DNA of 64,000 nt from Betaproteobacteria bacterium HGW-Betaproteobacteria-1. GTDB taxonomy: Bacteria > Pseudomonadota > Gammaproteobacteria > Burkholderiales > Methylophilaceae. Below are positions 17,540-30,600 of the stretch, in pieces (position 1 is the first letter of the stretch; every line of letters starts with the position of its first letter). The position numbers and the translations under genes are program-made. The stretch is from the NCBI GenBank assembly GCA_002842435.1, contig PHCX01000003.1:1-64000 (forward strand), read 5' to 3'. The notes below the pieces were generated by a model, which searched no databases, was not told the origin of the DNA, and saw only the letters and a list, made by a program, of their open reading frames with translations.

Positions 17540-19906
17540 TTACTTTGCAACCTTGGCCAGCGTGTTCCAGGTCTCGATCAGCGTATCCGGATTTAATGAC
17601 ATGGTCTGGATACCTTGAGCCATCAGCCATTCGGCAAAGTCGACATGATCCGAAGGGCCCTGACCGCAGATACCGACATACTTGCCTTTGCTGTTGCAGG
17701 TCTGGATCGCCATGGACAGCAGTTTCTTCACGGCCGCATCGCGCTCGTCAAAGCTGTTCGCCACCAGACTGGAATCACGGTCCAAGCCCAAGGTCAGCTG
17801 CGTCAGGTCATTGGAACCGATGGAGAAGCCATCGAAATACTCCAGGAACTCGTCGGCCAGCAAGGCGTTGGATGGGATCTCGCACATCATGATCAGGCGC
17901 AGGCCATTCTCACCACGTTTGAGGCCATGTTCCTCCAGCAGTTCCACAACGCCGCGTGCTTCTTCCAGTGTACGGACAAAAGGCACCATCAGCTCGATAT
18001 TAGTGTAGCCCAGCACATCGCGTGCCTTCTTCATCGCTTCACATTCCAGCGCGAAGCAATCGCGGAAATCCTTGGAGATATAACGTGCAGCGCCACGGAA
18101 GCCCAGCATCGGGTTCTCTTCGATCGGCTCGAACAGGTCGCCGCCGATCAGCTTGCGGTATTCGTTGGACTTGAAGTCCGACAAGCGAACGATGACCTTG
18201 TTCGGCCAGAAAGCCGCTGCCAGTGTCGACACCCCTTCGGTGATTTTTTCAACGTAGAAGCTGCGCGGGTCGGCGTAGCCGCGTGTGCGCTCGGCCACGG
18301 AATCATGCAGCTCATGCGGCACCTGGTCAAAGCGCAAAATGGCCTTGGGGTGGATACCGATCAGATTGTTGATGATGAATTCCAGCCGGGCCAGGCCGAC
18401 GCCTGCCGATGGCAACTGGGCGAATTCGAATGCCAGGGATGGATTGCCGACGTTCAGCATCAGCTTCACCGGGATTTCTGGCAGTGTCTGACGTTCCTGC
18501 ACGGTCTTCTCGTATGGCATCTCGCCTTCATAGACGTAGCCGGTATCGCCTTCGGCGCAGGAAGCCGTGACGATCTGGTCTTCGGTCAGCGTGCTGGTGG
18601 CATCACCGCAACCGACGATGGCCGGGATACCCAGTTCACGCGCAATAATCGCTGCGTGGCAGGTACGGCCGCCACGGTTGGTGACAATCGCTGCCGCCTT
18701 CTTCATGACCGGCTCCCAGTTCGGGTCCGTCATGTCTGTGACCAGCACATCGCCGGCCATGACCAGATGCATGTCGTTGGCGCTTTGTACGATACGGACC
18801 GGGCCGATACCGATCTTCTGGCCGATAGCGCGGCCTTCAGACAGCACGGTGCCACGTTTCTTCAGGCTGAATTTCTCGATTGCCTTGTCTTCGGCACGCG
18901 ACTTGACGGTCTCTGGGCGCGCCTGCACGATGTATAGCTTGCCATCCAGGCCATCCTTGCCCCACTCGATATCCATCGGGCAGCCATAGTGTTTCTCGAT
19001 CTCAACGGCATGGCGCGCCAGTTCCAGCACTTCCGCATCGGTCAGCGAAAATTTGTTGCGCTCTTCTGCGGTGGTTTCTTCGATCTTCACTGAACGGCCG
19101 GCTGAGCGCTCGGTATTGAACACCATGCGCTGCTGCTTGGAACCCAGGCCACGGCGGATCAGGGCAGGGAAACCTGCCTGCAGTTGTGGCTTGTGCACAT
19201 AGAATTCATCAGGATTGACGGCACCCTGCACCACCATTTCGCCCAGGCCGTAGGAAGAAGTGATGAACACGACATCGCGGAAACCAGATTCGGTATCCAG
19301 CGTGAACATGACGCCGGAGGCGCCGAGGTCGGAACGCACCATGCGCTGCACACCTGCGGAAAGCGCAACTTCAATATCGTTGTAACCGGAATGCACGCGG
19401 TAGGAAATGGCGCGGTCGTTGTAGAGCGAAGCGAACACTTCCCTGATCGCATGCAGAATGTTCTCGATACCGTGGATATTGAGGAAAGTTTCCTGCTGGC
19501 CGGCAAAGGAAGCATCCGGCATGTCTTCCGCGGTGGCGGAAGACCGCACTGCAAAACTGGTGTCGGCATCGCCATTGAGCTTGCTGTAATGCTCACGAAT
19601 CTCCGCTTCCAGTCGTGCCGGCAATGGCGCCTCGACGATCCACTTGCGGATCTGTTCGCCGGTCTTGGCCAAGGCAACCACGTCATCCACGTTCAATGTC
19701 GCCAGCGCAGCCTTGATGCGTGCTTCCAGCCCTTCATGTGCCAGAAAGTCACGATAAGCCTGAGCTGTGGTTGCAAAGCCGCCGGGAACGCGGACATCAC
19801 TCGCAGCTAGATTGCTGATCATCTCGCCGAGCGAAGCGTTCTTTCCGCCGACGCGATCAACATCCTGCATACCCAGTTGTTCTAATGGGATTACATAGGC
19901 TTGCAT
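17540..19906 (-). CDS. ppsA: Phosphoenolpyruvate synthase
   Basis: 788 residues, full length. It converts pyruvate and ATP to PEP, AMP and phosphate, the entry to gluconeogenesis. The order is an N-terminal ATP-grasp PEP/pyruvate-binding domain ([23 protein letters not shown]), a central swivelling domain with the phosphorylated His in [15 protein letters not shown], and a C-terminal TIM barrel with [10 protein letters not shown] and catalytic Cys in [10 protein letters not shown]. It lies downstream of its regulator ppsR on the same strand, 87 bases apart, and ends at an intrinsic terminator. Confidence 0.97.
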   Translation of the reverse strand: MQAYVIPLEQLGMQDVDRVGGKNASLGEMISNLAASDVRVPGGFATTAQAYRDFLAHEGLEARIKAALATLNVDDVVALAKTGEQIRKWIVEAPLPARLEAEIREHYSKLNGDADTSFAVRSSATAEDMPDASFAGQQETFLNIHGIENILHAIREVFASLYNDRAISYRVHSGYNDIEVALSAGVQRMVRSDLGASGVMFTLDTESGFRDVVFITSSYGLGEMVVQGAVNPDEFYVHKPQLQAGFPALIRRGLGSKQQRMVFNTERSAGRSVKIEETTAEERNKFSLTDAEVLELARHAVEIEKHYGCPMDIEWGKDGLDGKLYIVQARPETVKSRAEDKAIEKFSLKKRGTVLSEGRAIGQKIGIGPVRIVQSANDMHLVMAGDVLVTDMTDPNWEPVMKKAAAIVTNRGGRTCHAAIIARELGIPAIVGCGDATSTLTEDQIVTASCAEGDTGYVYEGEMPYEKTVQERQTLPEIPVKLMLNVGNPSLAFEFAQLPSAGVGLARLEFIINNLIGIHPKAILRFDQVPHELHDSVAERTRGYADPRSFYVEKITEGVSTLAAAFWPNKVIVRLSDFKSNEYRKLIGGDLFEPIEENPMLGFRGAARYISKDFRDCFALECEAMKKARDVLGYTNIELMVPFVRTLEEARGVVELLEEHGLKRGENGLRLIMMCEIPSNALLADEFLEYFDGFSIGSNDLTQLTLGLDRDSSLVANSFDERDAAVKKLLSMAIQTCNSKGKYVGICGQGPSDHVDFAEWLMAQGIQTMSLNPDTLIETWNTLAKVAK

Positions 19907-19993
19907 ACCAATTTCCTCATGAAATAGTTATATTTTGTAGCTAACATTAATTCTTCATACTGCAACAGCGACGCTATCGAATCAGTTCACGGA

Positions 19994-20839
19994 CTAATTC
20001 AGCAACATGTTCTTTGCTGCCTTGAAACTGAGCTGCTGCATGATCAGAGAGGAAATCTCCTCTACCGAGCGCGAAGTCGAATCCAGGGCGACGATACCTT
20101 CACGCCGCATCAATTCTTCCGCTTGTTTCACTTCGTTCTTGCAATTCTCCAACTCGGCATAGCGACTGTTGGGGCGGCGTTCGCCACGCACCTTGCTCAG
20201 GCGCAAGGGGTCTATGGTCAGACCGAAAATCTTGTCCTTGTAATCGATCAGGGTACCGGGCAACGCATTGCGTTCCAGATCCTCCGGGATGATCGGGTAA
20301 TTGGCCACGCGCATGCCGAACTGCATCGCCAGATAGATACTGGTAGGCGTCTTGCCGCAACGTGAAACGCCAACCAGGACCACATCTGCATCCTTCAGGC
20401 CGGATTCGGTGATGCCGTCATCATGTCCCAACGTGAAGTTGATGGCATTGATGCGATTGCGATATTCGGCACCCGCCACGCGCCTCGACATGCCAATGGT
20501 CTCATTGGCGGGCATGCCTAGCTCGCAGGAAAGCGGATTGACGAATGTGCCGAACATATCCAGGCAATGGCCGCCTGTCAGATGGAACAAGGCGCGAATA
20601 TTGGGGTTAACCACCGTCATGCATAATATCGCCCGTATGCCATCGCGTTCCTGCGTAGCATTGATGATCTCGACCGCCTCTTTGGCTTTTTCCATGGAGT
20701 CTATAAAAGGCATACGCACCTGCTTGAGGGTCAATCCCTCAAAATGCGAAAGCAGACAGAGGCCCAGCGCTTCCACCGTAATGCCAGTGCTGTCAGAGAT
20801 ATAGAAAACGGTGCGCTTGGAGTTGTTATTTAGACTCAT
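19994..20839 (-). CDS. ppsR: PEP synthase regulatory protein (bifunctional kinase/pyrophosphorylase)
   Basis: 281 residues. PpsR-family (DUF299) enzymes inactivate PEP synthase by ADP-dependent phosphorylation of a Thr next to the catalytic His and reactivate it by phosphorolysis. Seen here: N-terminal VFYISDSTGITVEALG, the P-loop GVSRCGKTPTSIYLA (near 155), and ERNALPGTLIDYKDKIFGLTID with downstream basic residues. The target Thr is present in the ppsA protein (GGRTCHA). Regulator and target are tandem here, while a divergent arrangement is frequent in relatives. Confidence 0.96.
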   Translation of the reverse strand: MSLNNNSKRTVFYISDSTGITVEALGLCLLSHFEGLTLKQVRMPFIDSMEKAKEAVEIINATQERDGIRAILCMTVVNPNIRALFHLTGGHCLDMFGTFVNPLSCELGMPANETIGMSRRVAGAEYRNRINAINFTLGHDDGITESGLKDADVVLVGVSRCGKTPTSIYLAMQFGMRVANYPIIPEDLERNALPGTLIDYKDKIFGLTIDPLRLSKVRGERRPNSRYAELENCKNEVKQAEELMRREGIVALDSTSRSVEEISSLIMQQLSFKAAKNMLLN

Positions 20840-20986
20840 AATTAATCAACGGTAGGCAGCCTGTAGAACGCACATGGTGAATCCATACGCGGCTCAGAAG
20901 TACTGCAATTGCATATGTTTTTCTTGGATTGTCGCACCCGATTGTAATACGCGAAGCCCATATAATCCAGCCACACAGGCAACTAA

Positions 20987-21128
20987 GGAAGCACTGATTA
21001 AATGGCTACGCGAGCGAATTGCCGCGTTGCACAGCACTCCAACCTCGCTGTATAGCGCATACTATCTTGGCTGCTGCGTTCCAGGCGCCTTGCACTTCAT
21101 CCCGCTCGCTCATTTAATCAGCGCTCCC
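20987..21128. repeat. 142-bp terminal-inverted-repeat element (MITE/REP-like)
   Basis: The ends GGAAGCACTGATTAAATG and CATTTAATCAGCGCTCCC are inverted repeats matching at 16 of 18 positions. Inside the right end lies CTTCATCCCGCTCGCTC, and inside the left end GCGAGCGAATT. The same subterminal motifs, in the same order, occur in the element at 52127-52248, so both belong to one family. It fills the ppsR-acnB gap, which holds no gene. There is no open frame of interest. It may be mobilised by a transposase or RAYT elsewhere in the genome. Confidence 0.7.
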
Positions 21129-21162
21129 TAATAGTCCGTTCGGACCTCTACCTGTAGCCCTT

Positions 21163-23733
21163 TCAGGATGCCACCTCTGCAATCGGAATAATCTTTTTCG
21201 GTTGGTACTCAGCCATTTGATCAAAATTGAGATACCGGTAGATTTCGGCCGCATTCTTCGTCAGCCGGTCGCCCACCGTCTCCATGTACTCTTGCGGATT
21301 CGGCACCCGGCCCAGCTTGGCACAGACCGCTGCCAGTTCAGCAGACCCCAGATAAACACGCGCACCCTTGCCCATACGGTTATCAAAGTTGCGGGTACTG
21401 GTGGAAAACACGGTTGCCTTGTCCGCCACGCGAGCCTGATTACCCATGCACAACGAACAGCCCGGCACTTCGGTGCGTGCGCCGGCCACGCCGAAAACGG
21501 CATAGACACCTTCGTCACGCAGTTCAGCCTCATCCATGCGGGTCGGTGGCGCGATCCACAGGCGCGTCGACAGGTTGCCGGAGCCTTCCAGCACTTTGGC
21601 GGCGGCGCGGTAATGTCCGATATTGGTCATGCAACTGCCGATGAACACTTCATCGACCTTGTCGCCGGCAACGGCTGACAACGGCTTGATGTCATCCGGA
21701 TCATTGGGGCAAGCCACCAATGGCTCCTTGATTTCATTGAGGTCGATCTCCAGCACATAGGCGTATTCGGCATCGGCATCCGGCTCCAGCAGTTCCGGCT
21801 TGGCGAGCCAAGCCTGCATGGCCTCGATACGGCGTTGCAGAGTGCGCGCATCCTGATAGCCGTTATCAATCATGTTCTGCATCAGCACGATATTGGAATT
21901 CAGGAACTCGATGACCGGCTCCTTGTTCAGGCGCACGGTACAGCCATTGGCCGAACGCTCGGCCGAGGCATCGGCGAATTCGAAAGCCTGCTCAACCTTC
22001 AGATCCGGCAATCCTTCGATTTCCAGGATGCAGCCATTGAACACATTCTTCTTGCCTTGCTTGCCGACAGTCAGATCACCCTTCTGGATGGCCGCATAGG
22101 GAATCGCGTTGACCAGGTCACGCAAGGTAATGCCGGGCTGCATCTCACCCTTGAAGCGCACCAGCACGGACTCGGGCATGTCGAGCGGCATGGCACCCAT
22201 AGCGGCGGCAAAAGCCACCAGACCTGAACCGGCCGGGAACGAGATACCGATCGGGAAGCGCGTGTGTGAGTCGCCGCCGGTGCCGACCGTATCCGGCAAT
22301 ATCATGCGATTCAGCCAGGAATGGATGACGCCGTCACCCGGACGCAAACTGACGCCGCCGCGGCTGGAGATGAACTCTGGCAGCTCGTGTTGCAGCTTGA
22401 TATCGACCGGTTTCGGATAGGCGGCGGTATGGCAGAAGCTCTGCATCACCAGATCGGCCGAGAAGCCCAAGCAGGCCAGCTCTTTCAACTCATCGCGCGT
22501 CATGGCGCCGGTCGTATCTTGCGAACCAACCGTCGTGATCTTGGGTTCGCAGTATGTCCCCGGACGCACACCAGTGCCCTCCGGCAGGCCGCAGGCACGA
22601 CCCACCATCTTCTGCGCCAGCGTATAGCCCTTGCCGGAGTCCGTGACCGGGTCCGGACGCAGGAAGACGTCGGATGGCGGCAAACCAAGTTCGGTACGGG
22701 CACGTAATGTCAGGCCGCGACCGATGATTAGCGGAATACGTCCACCGGCACGCACTTCGTCTGGCATGGTCAATGGGGTCAGTGCAAAACTTGAGATCTG
22801 CTCGCCCGCTGCATTCAGCACCTTACCCTGATAAGGCAGGACAGTGATGACGTCGCCGGTCTGCATCTTGTCGACATCGCACTGGATGGGCAAGGCACCG
22901 GAATCTTCCGCTGTATTGAAAAAGATCGGTGCGATCTTGCCGCCCAGCACGACGCCGCCTGTGCGCTTGTTGGGAATGCAGGGAATATCCTCGCCCATCC
23001 ACCACTGCACGGAATTGATGGCCGACTTGCGCGAGGAGCCGGTGCCGACCACATCGCCGACATAAGCCAGGGGCAACCCTTTTTCCTTCAGTTTGGCGAT
23101 GGTTGCCAGACCATCAGGCATCTTGCTGACCAGCATGGCATTGGCATGCAGCGGGATATCCGGACGCGACCAAGCTTCCTGCGCCGGGGACAGATCGTCG
23201 GTATTGGTCTCTCCCGGCACCTTGAACACGACCAGCTTCATCTCTTCCGGCATCTGCTTGCGCTGGGTGAACCATTCGGCATCGGCCCAGGACTGCATCA
23301 GCTTGCGTGCATAGGGGTTACCGGCCTTGAGTTTTTCGGCAACATCGTGGAAGGCGTCGAACATGAGAATAGTGTGTGACAAGGCTGCGACGGCCTCATC
23401 TGCCAGCTCGCCATCCAGCAGACTGACCAGGGACTGCACGTTATAGCCGCCGAGCATGGTGCCGAGCAGTTGAATCGCCCGCGAACGGGAGATCAACACA
23501 CAGCTCACCTTGGCATGAGCAACGTCCGTCAGGAAAGCAGCCTTGACGTAGGCGGCCTGATCCACCCCTGCCGGTACACGGTGCTCCAGCAACTCAAGCA
23601 GAAAATCATCCTCCCCTGCGGGCGGGTTCTTCAGCAAATCAACCAGTTCGGCGGTCTGCTCTGCATTAAGGGGTAATGGCGGGAGACCTTGCGCAGCGCG
23701 CTCGGCAACATGTTCTCGGTAGACGGTCAGCAT
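21163..23733 (-). CDS. acnB: Aconitate hydratase B
   Basis: 856 residues, close to the usual 865. It isomerises citrate and isocitrate and, as apo-protein, can bind mRNA. The N-terminal HEAT-like helical domain specific to AcnB begins [16 protein letters not shown]. The swivel domain follows ([20 protein letters not shown]), then the catalytic domains with cluster Cys residues in GSCMTNIGH and in [10 protein letters not shown]. The ATG at 23733 fits the family start; the frame opens three codons earlier at a TTG. Unlinked to the other TCA genes except by proximity. Confidence 0.97.
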   Translation of the reverse strand: MLTVYREHVAERAAQGLPPLPLNAEQTAELVDLLKNPPAGEDDFLLELLEHRVPAGVDQAAYVKAAFLTDVAHAKVSCVLISRSRAIQLLGTMLGGYNVQSLVSLLDGELADEAVAALSHTILMFDAFHDVAEKLKAGNPYARKLMQSWADAEWFTQRKQMPEEMKLVVFKVPGETNTDDLSPAQEAWSRPDIPLHANAMLVSKMPDGLATIAKLKEKGLPLAYVGDVVGTGSSRKSAINSVQWWMGEDIPCIPNKRTGGVVLGGKIAPIFFNTAEDSGALPIQCDVDKMQTGDVITVLPYQGKVLNAAGEQISSFALTPLTMPDEVRAGGRIPLIIGRGLTLRARTELGLPPSDVFLRPDPVTDSGKGYTLAQKMVGRACGLPEGTGVRPGTYCEPKITTVGSQDTTGAMTRDELKELACLGFSADLVMQSFCHTAAYPKPVDIKLQHELPEFISSRGGVSLRPGDGVIHSWLNRMILPDTVGTGGDSHTRFPIGISFPAGSGLVAFAAAMGAMPLDMPESVLVRFKGEMQPGITLRDLVNAIPYAAIQKGDLTVGKQGKKNVFNGCILEIEGLPDLKVEQAFEFADASAERSANGCTVRLNKEPVIEFLNSNIVLMQNMIDNGYQDARTLQRRIEAMQAWLAKPELLEPDADAEYAYVLEIDLNEIKEPLVACPNDPDDIKPLSAVAGDKVDEVFIGSCMTNIGHYRAAAKVLEGSGNLSTRLWIAPPTRMDEAELRDEGVYAVFGVAGARTEVPGCSLCMGNQARVADKATVFSTSTRNFDNRMGKGARVYLGSAELAAVCAKLGRVPNPQEYMETVGDRLTKNAAEIYRYLNFDQMAEYQPKKIIPIAEVAS

Positions 23734-23855
23734 GGCGTTCAATCAAAAAAATCCAAAATGAGATTATACCGTCCGAGCAGCACTCTAAGCCAGACAGGCG
23801 AAACGGCAATTTGGGCACAGCCTGAACAGTGGCCAGATCAGTTGGCCTGATTTAT

Positions 23856-23915
23856 CGCTCAGATTTCAGGCTATCAAATTTCAGGCTATCAAATTTCAGG
23901 CGCTCAGGTTTCAGA
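23856..23915. repeat. Short tandem repeat, four 15-bp units
   Basis: Four 15-base units in a row. The two inner units are identical (CTATCAAATTTCAGG), and the outer two are CGCTCAGATTTCAGG and CGCTCAGGTTTCAGA. They lie in the 233-base gap between acnB and the small EF-hand gene. The 15-base period keeps reading frames open and produces spurious open frames on both strands. Apart from these repeats the gap shows nothing I can identify. Confidence 0.85.
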
Positions 23916-23966
23916 CGCTTGGTTCCGGGGTCGCTGCGATGTTCAGACCAACGAATTATGCGCGTA

Positions 23967-24224
23967 TCAGAAAAAGGATTGAGCAAACGGTGTTCCGCAA
24001 CTGGCACCGCGTTCCGTAGACTGCAACTTGTCCAGTATGCTTTTTTCATAGTCCTCGCCATGCTTGGACTGCAGGTAGGTACGCACTTCGGATGCGGTGA
24101 CGATGCCGTTGCGATCCTTGTCCATCTCGCGCAGATTTTCTTCGACACTGGGCGCCCTGACCTCTTCCGCCAAGACGATAGTCGGACTGCACAACATCAA
24201 GATCAGAATCAGATAACGCTTCAC
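23967..24224 (-). CDS. Small exported EF-hand protein
   Basis: About 85 residues from GTG 24224. A signal peptide (MKRYLILILMLCSPTIVLA) is followed by one EF-hand loop, DKDRNGIVTASE, whose Asp1, Asp3, Asn5 and Glu12 positions are intact. The C-terminal part (LDKLQSTERGASCGTPF) looks like the end of a second, degenerate half. The GTG is chosen because it begins the signal peptide and GAGGCAGG lies just upstream; an ATG at 24245 would add seven residues. It stands alone between acnB and purB. Confidence 0.7.
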   Translation of the reverse strand: MKRYLILILMLCSPTIVLAEEVRAPSVEENLREMDKDRNGIVTASEVRTYLQSKHGEDYEKSILDKLQSTERGASCGTPFAQSFF

Positions 24225-24427
24225 GGGGCCTGCCTCATAGTTCATGTGTCATTTCGGACCTGAAGCCCGATTCGACAGTGTCAGATGATTATTATGCGCC
24301 TGTCCGCATAAAGATACACCCTGTTTCCGGCAGGGTTTTCATGGTCCTGGCGGATGACATGCAAGATAGTGTTTTTTGACTGTGTCGATGTAGGGTAAAA
24401 TTACAGGTTCCCGATTTATCGCATTGA

Positions 24428-25810
<1,383 letters not shown>

Positions 25811-25826
25811 AAATGGATATGGAGTT

Positions 25827-27653
25827 TTGCCGAAAGAATGGCCCGAAACAATTAACGGTTTTACCACTTCTGGCAGACTCCAAAATCACAACGGCGCCAG
25901 AAGCGGCCTCTCGCATTTCGCGGCTCTTTTCCAGACGCTGATTTTCCTGCTGCTGACAGGCAGTATCGCGCATGCGGCACAGAAGCAATATGCCGTTGAA
26001 TTCGATGCACCCCCTGCAATCGTACAGTTGCTGCAGCGACATCTGGAAATAGCGCAATCTCTCGACAACCCGCGATTGAATGACGCCGAGTGGCAGCGAC
26101 TGATTCGCGCCACACCGCGTGAAATCAGGGCACTGGTCGCCACCGAGGGTTATTTTTCCGCCAGCGTCGAATCCTCGACCGACAACCAGACCGACCGATC
26201 CAGCGTCAAATTCAGCGTCAATCCGGGCGAGCAGGCCACCATCAGCGAAATTGAGCTGAACTTCAGCGGCGAAATCCTGCAACAGCCGACAGGCGATCAA
26301 CCTGGCATTGACCAGTTGAAGGCAGAATGGGGACTGATCGAAAACAAGCCCTTCACGCAGGAAGCCTGGGGGCAGGAAAAGCGCAAACTGCTCTCGGAAC
26401 TCGTGGTTTACCGCTACCCGAATGCCAGAATCGCACAAAGCCGCGCCGAGGTGGATAGCAAAACCAACAGTGTCCGGCTCATGGTTCATGTCGACAGCGG
26501 CAATCAGCGACGCTTCGGCGATCTTGAGGTCAGCGGCTTGCAACGCTATCCGGAATCCATCGTACGCAATCTCAACCGGATCAAGCCGGGCGATGATTAC
26601 AGCCAGAGCAGCCTGCTCAAATTGCAGTCGGATCTGCAATCCACAGGTTATTTCTCCGGCGTCGAAGTCATCGCCAATGTCGACGCAGATAACACCACAC
26701 CAATTCCGGTCGAGGTCCGCATCAGCGAGAACAAATCCAGCAAGGTCGGTATTGGTGTCGGCGCCAGCACCAATACCGGTGCCAGAACCCAGCTGACTTA
26801 CGACAACCTCAACCTGCTGGACAAGGGCTGGCGTCTCAACACCAGTCTCCGCCTGGAACAGCGGGCACAGTCATTGAATGCGAATGTCGCATTGCCGACC
26901 ACGGAGGAAGGTTACCGTGACAGTTTCAGCAACCATACCGCACGCGAAGACATCGAAAACCAGATCCTGACTACCAGCAACTTCGGCGTGCAGCGTAGCT
27001 GGGGCACCTATCGATTCGAACAATCCATAGGTGCGAACTATCTGATCGAACACCTGAAGGTCAAGGATGTGGAATCCACCCGCAAGGATGCTGCCACGCT
27101 GTCCTACGGCATGACCCTGAGACGCACTGACAATGAATTGATGCCCAGCCGCGGCTATCTTTTCAATGTGAATTTTACCGGCGCACCTGTCGACAGCCTG
27201 TCCGACGGTACCTTCCTGCGCAGTTACGCCAAAACCCAGCTCTATTACCCACTGACCAGAAGCACACAATTGATGACGCGGCTCGAAGTTGGCGCTGTCA
27301 CCGGTGCCAACAGTGCACCAGCCACCTATCTGTTCCGCGCCGGCGGCGACCAGTCCGTGCGCGGCTATGCATATCAAAGCCTGGGCGTGGCGGAAGGCGA
27401 TGCCATCGTCGGTGGCCGCTATCTCCTCACCGGCAGTGTCGAGGTGGTGCAATGGCTCAGCAGCCAATGGGGCATCGCCCTGTTCACCGATTTCGGCGAT
27501 GCCGCCAACGAAACCAGCGAGATCAAACCGGTCTATGGCTACGGACTCGGCGCACGCTGGAAAAGCCCGGTTGGACCGATCGGTGCGGATATCGCCTACG
27601 GCGAGGACACCGGACAATATCGCCTGCATTTCAATCTGGGGGTGAACTTCTGA
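25827..27653 (+). CDS. tamA: Translocation and assembly module outer-membrane protein TamA
   Basis: 608 residues. An N-terminal signal (hydrophobic TLIFLLLTGSIAHA about 36-50), POTRA-like repeats (about 60-290) and a C-terminal Omp85 16-strand barrel (about 300-608) with the family segment YLFRAGGDQSVRGYAYQSLG and a terminal aromatic strand (HFNLGVNF). With TamB it forms the Tam complex linking inner and outer membranes. No ATG precedes the signal; the frame opens at TTG 25827 just after GGAG, so the exact start is unsure. Its stop overlaps the tamB start (TGATG). Confidence 0.92.
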   Translation: MPKEWPETINGFTTSGRLQNHNGARSGLSHFAALFQTLIFLLLTGSIAHAAQKQYAVEFDAPPAIVQLLQRHLEIAQSLDNPRLNDAEWQRLIRATPREIRALVATEGYFSASVESSTDNQTDRSSVKFSVNPGEQATISEIELNFSGEILQQPTGDQPGIDQLKAEWGLIENKPFTQEAWGQEKRKLLSELVVYRYPNARIAQSRAEVDSKTNSVRLMVHVDSGNQRRFGDLEVSGLQRYPESIVRNLNRIKPGDDYSQSSLLKLQSDLQSTGYFSGVEVIANVDADNTTPIPVEVRISENKSSKVGIGVGASTNTGARTQLTYDNLNLLDKGWRLNTSLRLEQRAQSLNANVALPTTEEGYRDSFSNHTAREDIENQILTTSNFGVQRSWGTYRFEQSIGANYLIEHLKVKDVESTRKDAATLSYGMTLRRTDNELMPSRGYLFNVNFTGAPVDSLSDGTFLRSYAKTQLYYPLTRSTQLMTRLEVGAVTGANSAPATYLFRAGGDQSVRGYAYQSLGVAEGDAIVGGRYLLTGSVEVVQWLSSQWGIALFTDFGDAANETSEIKPVYGYGLGARWKSPVGPIGADIAYGEDTGQYRLHFNLGVNF

Positions 27654-30600
27654 TGCTGACCCGCCTGCTGAAAGCCGCGCTCACAATCGCACTCTTCTAT
27701 ACCATGCTCACTGCACAAGCGGCCAGTATCAGCATCAGCTCAAGTGTCGACAAAATCAGCTACGACCTCGGCTTCATGCAACTGTCACTGGAAAACATTG
27801 GTTCCAGCATGCGCATCTCGCCCGCGGCCGAAGGCAAACTGCTGGTCGAGGATGTCCATGCCAAAAGACTGCTGATCACTCTGGTGCAGGACCCACCGCC
27901 CGCAACTGCCGGTTCAGGTCTGCCGGACAGGATCAACCTGCCCTTCCCCATCCGCATCAAATCCGCCAGGATTGCCGAAGTGATCATTCTCGATGGTGAA
28001 CAACGCCATACGCTGACCGACGTCGCATTCAATCTGGATGCGGACGACAGGCAGCTACAGCTTGAACTTGTGCATGCCGGAACACCCTGGGGCACATTGA
28101 GCAGCCAACTGTCCATGAACAATGCCAGACCTTTCGCCCTCGATGGCAAGTTGTTCCTGGAAAAGTCCGACACAGCGCAAATTTATGATCTGGAACTCGA
28201 TATCGCGGGCGACCTGCAACGACTGCAGTTCAGCAGCAACGCGCTGCTTGCCAGAGTCGGCAAACAGATCGCCCTGCTGCGTGAACACAGCAAAATCACA
28301 TCAAGCGCCATGCTGGGCCGGGTCGCGATCAACGGCCATCTGGGGCTGGAAGACCAATTGCCGCTGGATGTCCGCGCCAGATTCACAGAATTCGCGCCAT
28401 TATTCAGTAGCGCTGAATTGAGTGCTAATGGGCACGACCGGCTCGATGCCGACCTGCTGTTGCAAGGTCAACTGGCACCACAGGCAGATTTGCGCATCAG
28501 TTTCGCCACCGTCAACAGCGTCTGGCAGGATGCCCCGCTGAATCTGCAGGCCAGCGCACGCCTGCTCGGCCGGGCTGTTGATCAGATCGAATTGAATGCC
28601 ACCCTGAAAACCAACCGCTTGCAGGCCCATGGCTCAATGGGCAAACCGGACTCCACGCTAAGCTGGCAGGCTGGTTTCGACGACCTCTCGGCTTTCAAGC
28701 AGTCGATGAGCGGTCGTCTCAACGCTCAGGGCAAATTGACCGGCCCGTTCGACAGCTTGGTGCTCAACATGGAATGGCTCGCCGAACAACTGAGCATGAA
28801 CGGCGACATGCAGATCGAAAAACTGTCCGGCAAGGCGGCACTGGGCAACACACATGACACGCCGCTGAACATGGAAATGCACGCCGAAAGTTTCAGCCTG
28901 GCAGGCAATGCACCGTTCAATGCCAATCTGACACTGGGTGGCAGTCAGGCTCAACACCAGATCGAGCTCAAGACCATTGAAACAAAGCAAAGCACCAATC
29001 CTTCCCGGTTGCATGTACTGATCAATGGCGGCATTGCGGAAAGCGGTCTATGGCAGGGGCAACTGGAAAAACTCAGCTATCAGGGCGACAAGCCGGTCGA
29101 GATGCAAGGCAAGGCCCGACTGCAATATGGCACCGACCTTGGCTTCAGCCTGGAAAAACTGGCGCTACGCTTTGCCAGCGGTTATCTCCATATCGACCAG
29201 TTGCAAAACGGCAATGGCCAGCTGACCACACAAGGTCGCTTGGACAAGCTCGACCTCGCCGCCCTACCGCAGCTATTGTTTACGCTACCCGCCAACATGA
29301 CAGGCAACCCGCTGTTTTCGGGCAACTGGGATATCAAGGCAGATGACGAAGCCAACGGCCGCGCCGATATCAGGCTCGTTGGCGGCGACATCGGCATCAT
29401 CACAGCCGATGGCAGTATCAAACAGCTTGAAATGAACGAGTTGACGGCCAGCCTGCTGCTTGAGAAAAACCGGGTCAGCCTCAGCGGCCAAGGTATCGGC
29501 AAGGTGCTTGGCGAGTTGCGTTTTGCCCTTGCCACGCAGCTGGAGCCAACCGCATCCGGCTTTGTGCTGAACCACCGTGCGCCACTGGAAGTCAGCGCCG
29601 ATGCCAAGCTGAAGTCACTGATCTGGCTTCCGCTGCCGGAGAGCATGACTGGCACCGTCATCGACGGCCAGGTCAACATGGCACTGCAGGGCAAAGGCAC
29701 CATTGCACAACCCGCGCTGACAGGCACGCTACAGGGACAGAGTCTCACACTGTCAGTGCCCAGCGAAGGCGTCAACCTGAACAACGGCATACTGGACGCC
29801 AGCTTCAGCAATGACCAGCTACTGATCCGGCAGGCCCGCTTCGAAGGTGGAGACGGATTTTTGACAGCATCAGGCTCGCTGAGTCTGCAGGACAGCGCAC
29901 CGCAATTGGCACTACAGTGGCATGCCGAAAACTTCACGGCGGTTTCGCGGACCGATCGCATGATGATCATCGAAGGCGATCTCGACACCCGACTCAATGG
30001 CAAGTTGATGGAGATGAGCGGCGAGGTCGAGATCACCCGCGGACTGATCGAGCTGGCGGGTGAAGACAAACCCACCCTGGGGGATGATGTCGTCATCCTC
30101 GGTGCTGAGGAAGAAATGGAAGAACATCCGCTGCTGCTACAGGTGTCCGGTCTTCAAATCGGGGTTGGCAACAAGTCCGGCAGCCTGTTCGTGCTCCGCG
30201 GCCGCGGACTGGACAGTACGCTGAATGGGACTATCACGCTCAATGGCAGGACAGACCAGAACCTGCGGGCGGAAGGCGCCATCAATGCGGCCGGCACCTA
30301 CATGGCCTACGGTCAGGTGCTGAACATCGAGCGCGGCCAGCTCGTCTTCAGCGGCCCGGTCGACAACCCGGGCCTCAATATCCTCGCCCTGCGCCAGAAC
30401 CTGGCCGTCCGTGCCGGCGTCGAGATTCGCGGTACCGCAATCAATCCCGCCGTGAAACTGGTGTCGATTCCCGAGGTGTCGGATAGCGACAAGCTTGCCT
30501 GGCTGGTACTCGGCCACGGCATGGATCGTGTCGGCCAGGACCAGTTCGCCATGCTGTCGCTGGCCGCCGGTGCCCTGCTGTCGCAAGGCCAGTCGGTGCC

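Noticed and set aside
17615..18937. 440-codon plus-strand frame opposite ppsA
   Set aside because: Long only because of high G+C shadowing of the full-length ppsA gene; no family resemblance.
23852..24148. Minus-strand frame with pentapeptide repeats (LKFDS type)
   Set aside because: The repeats come from the 15-base tandem array, and the rest overlaps the EF-hand gene out of frame.
24376..24401. TTGACT and TAAAAT upstream of purB as a promoter
   Set aside because: The spacing is only 14 bases, too short for a standard sigma-70 promoter, so it was not listed.
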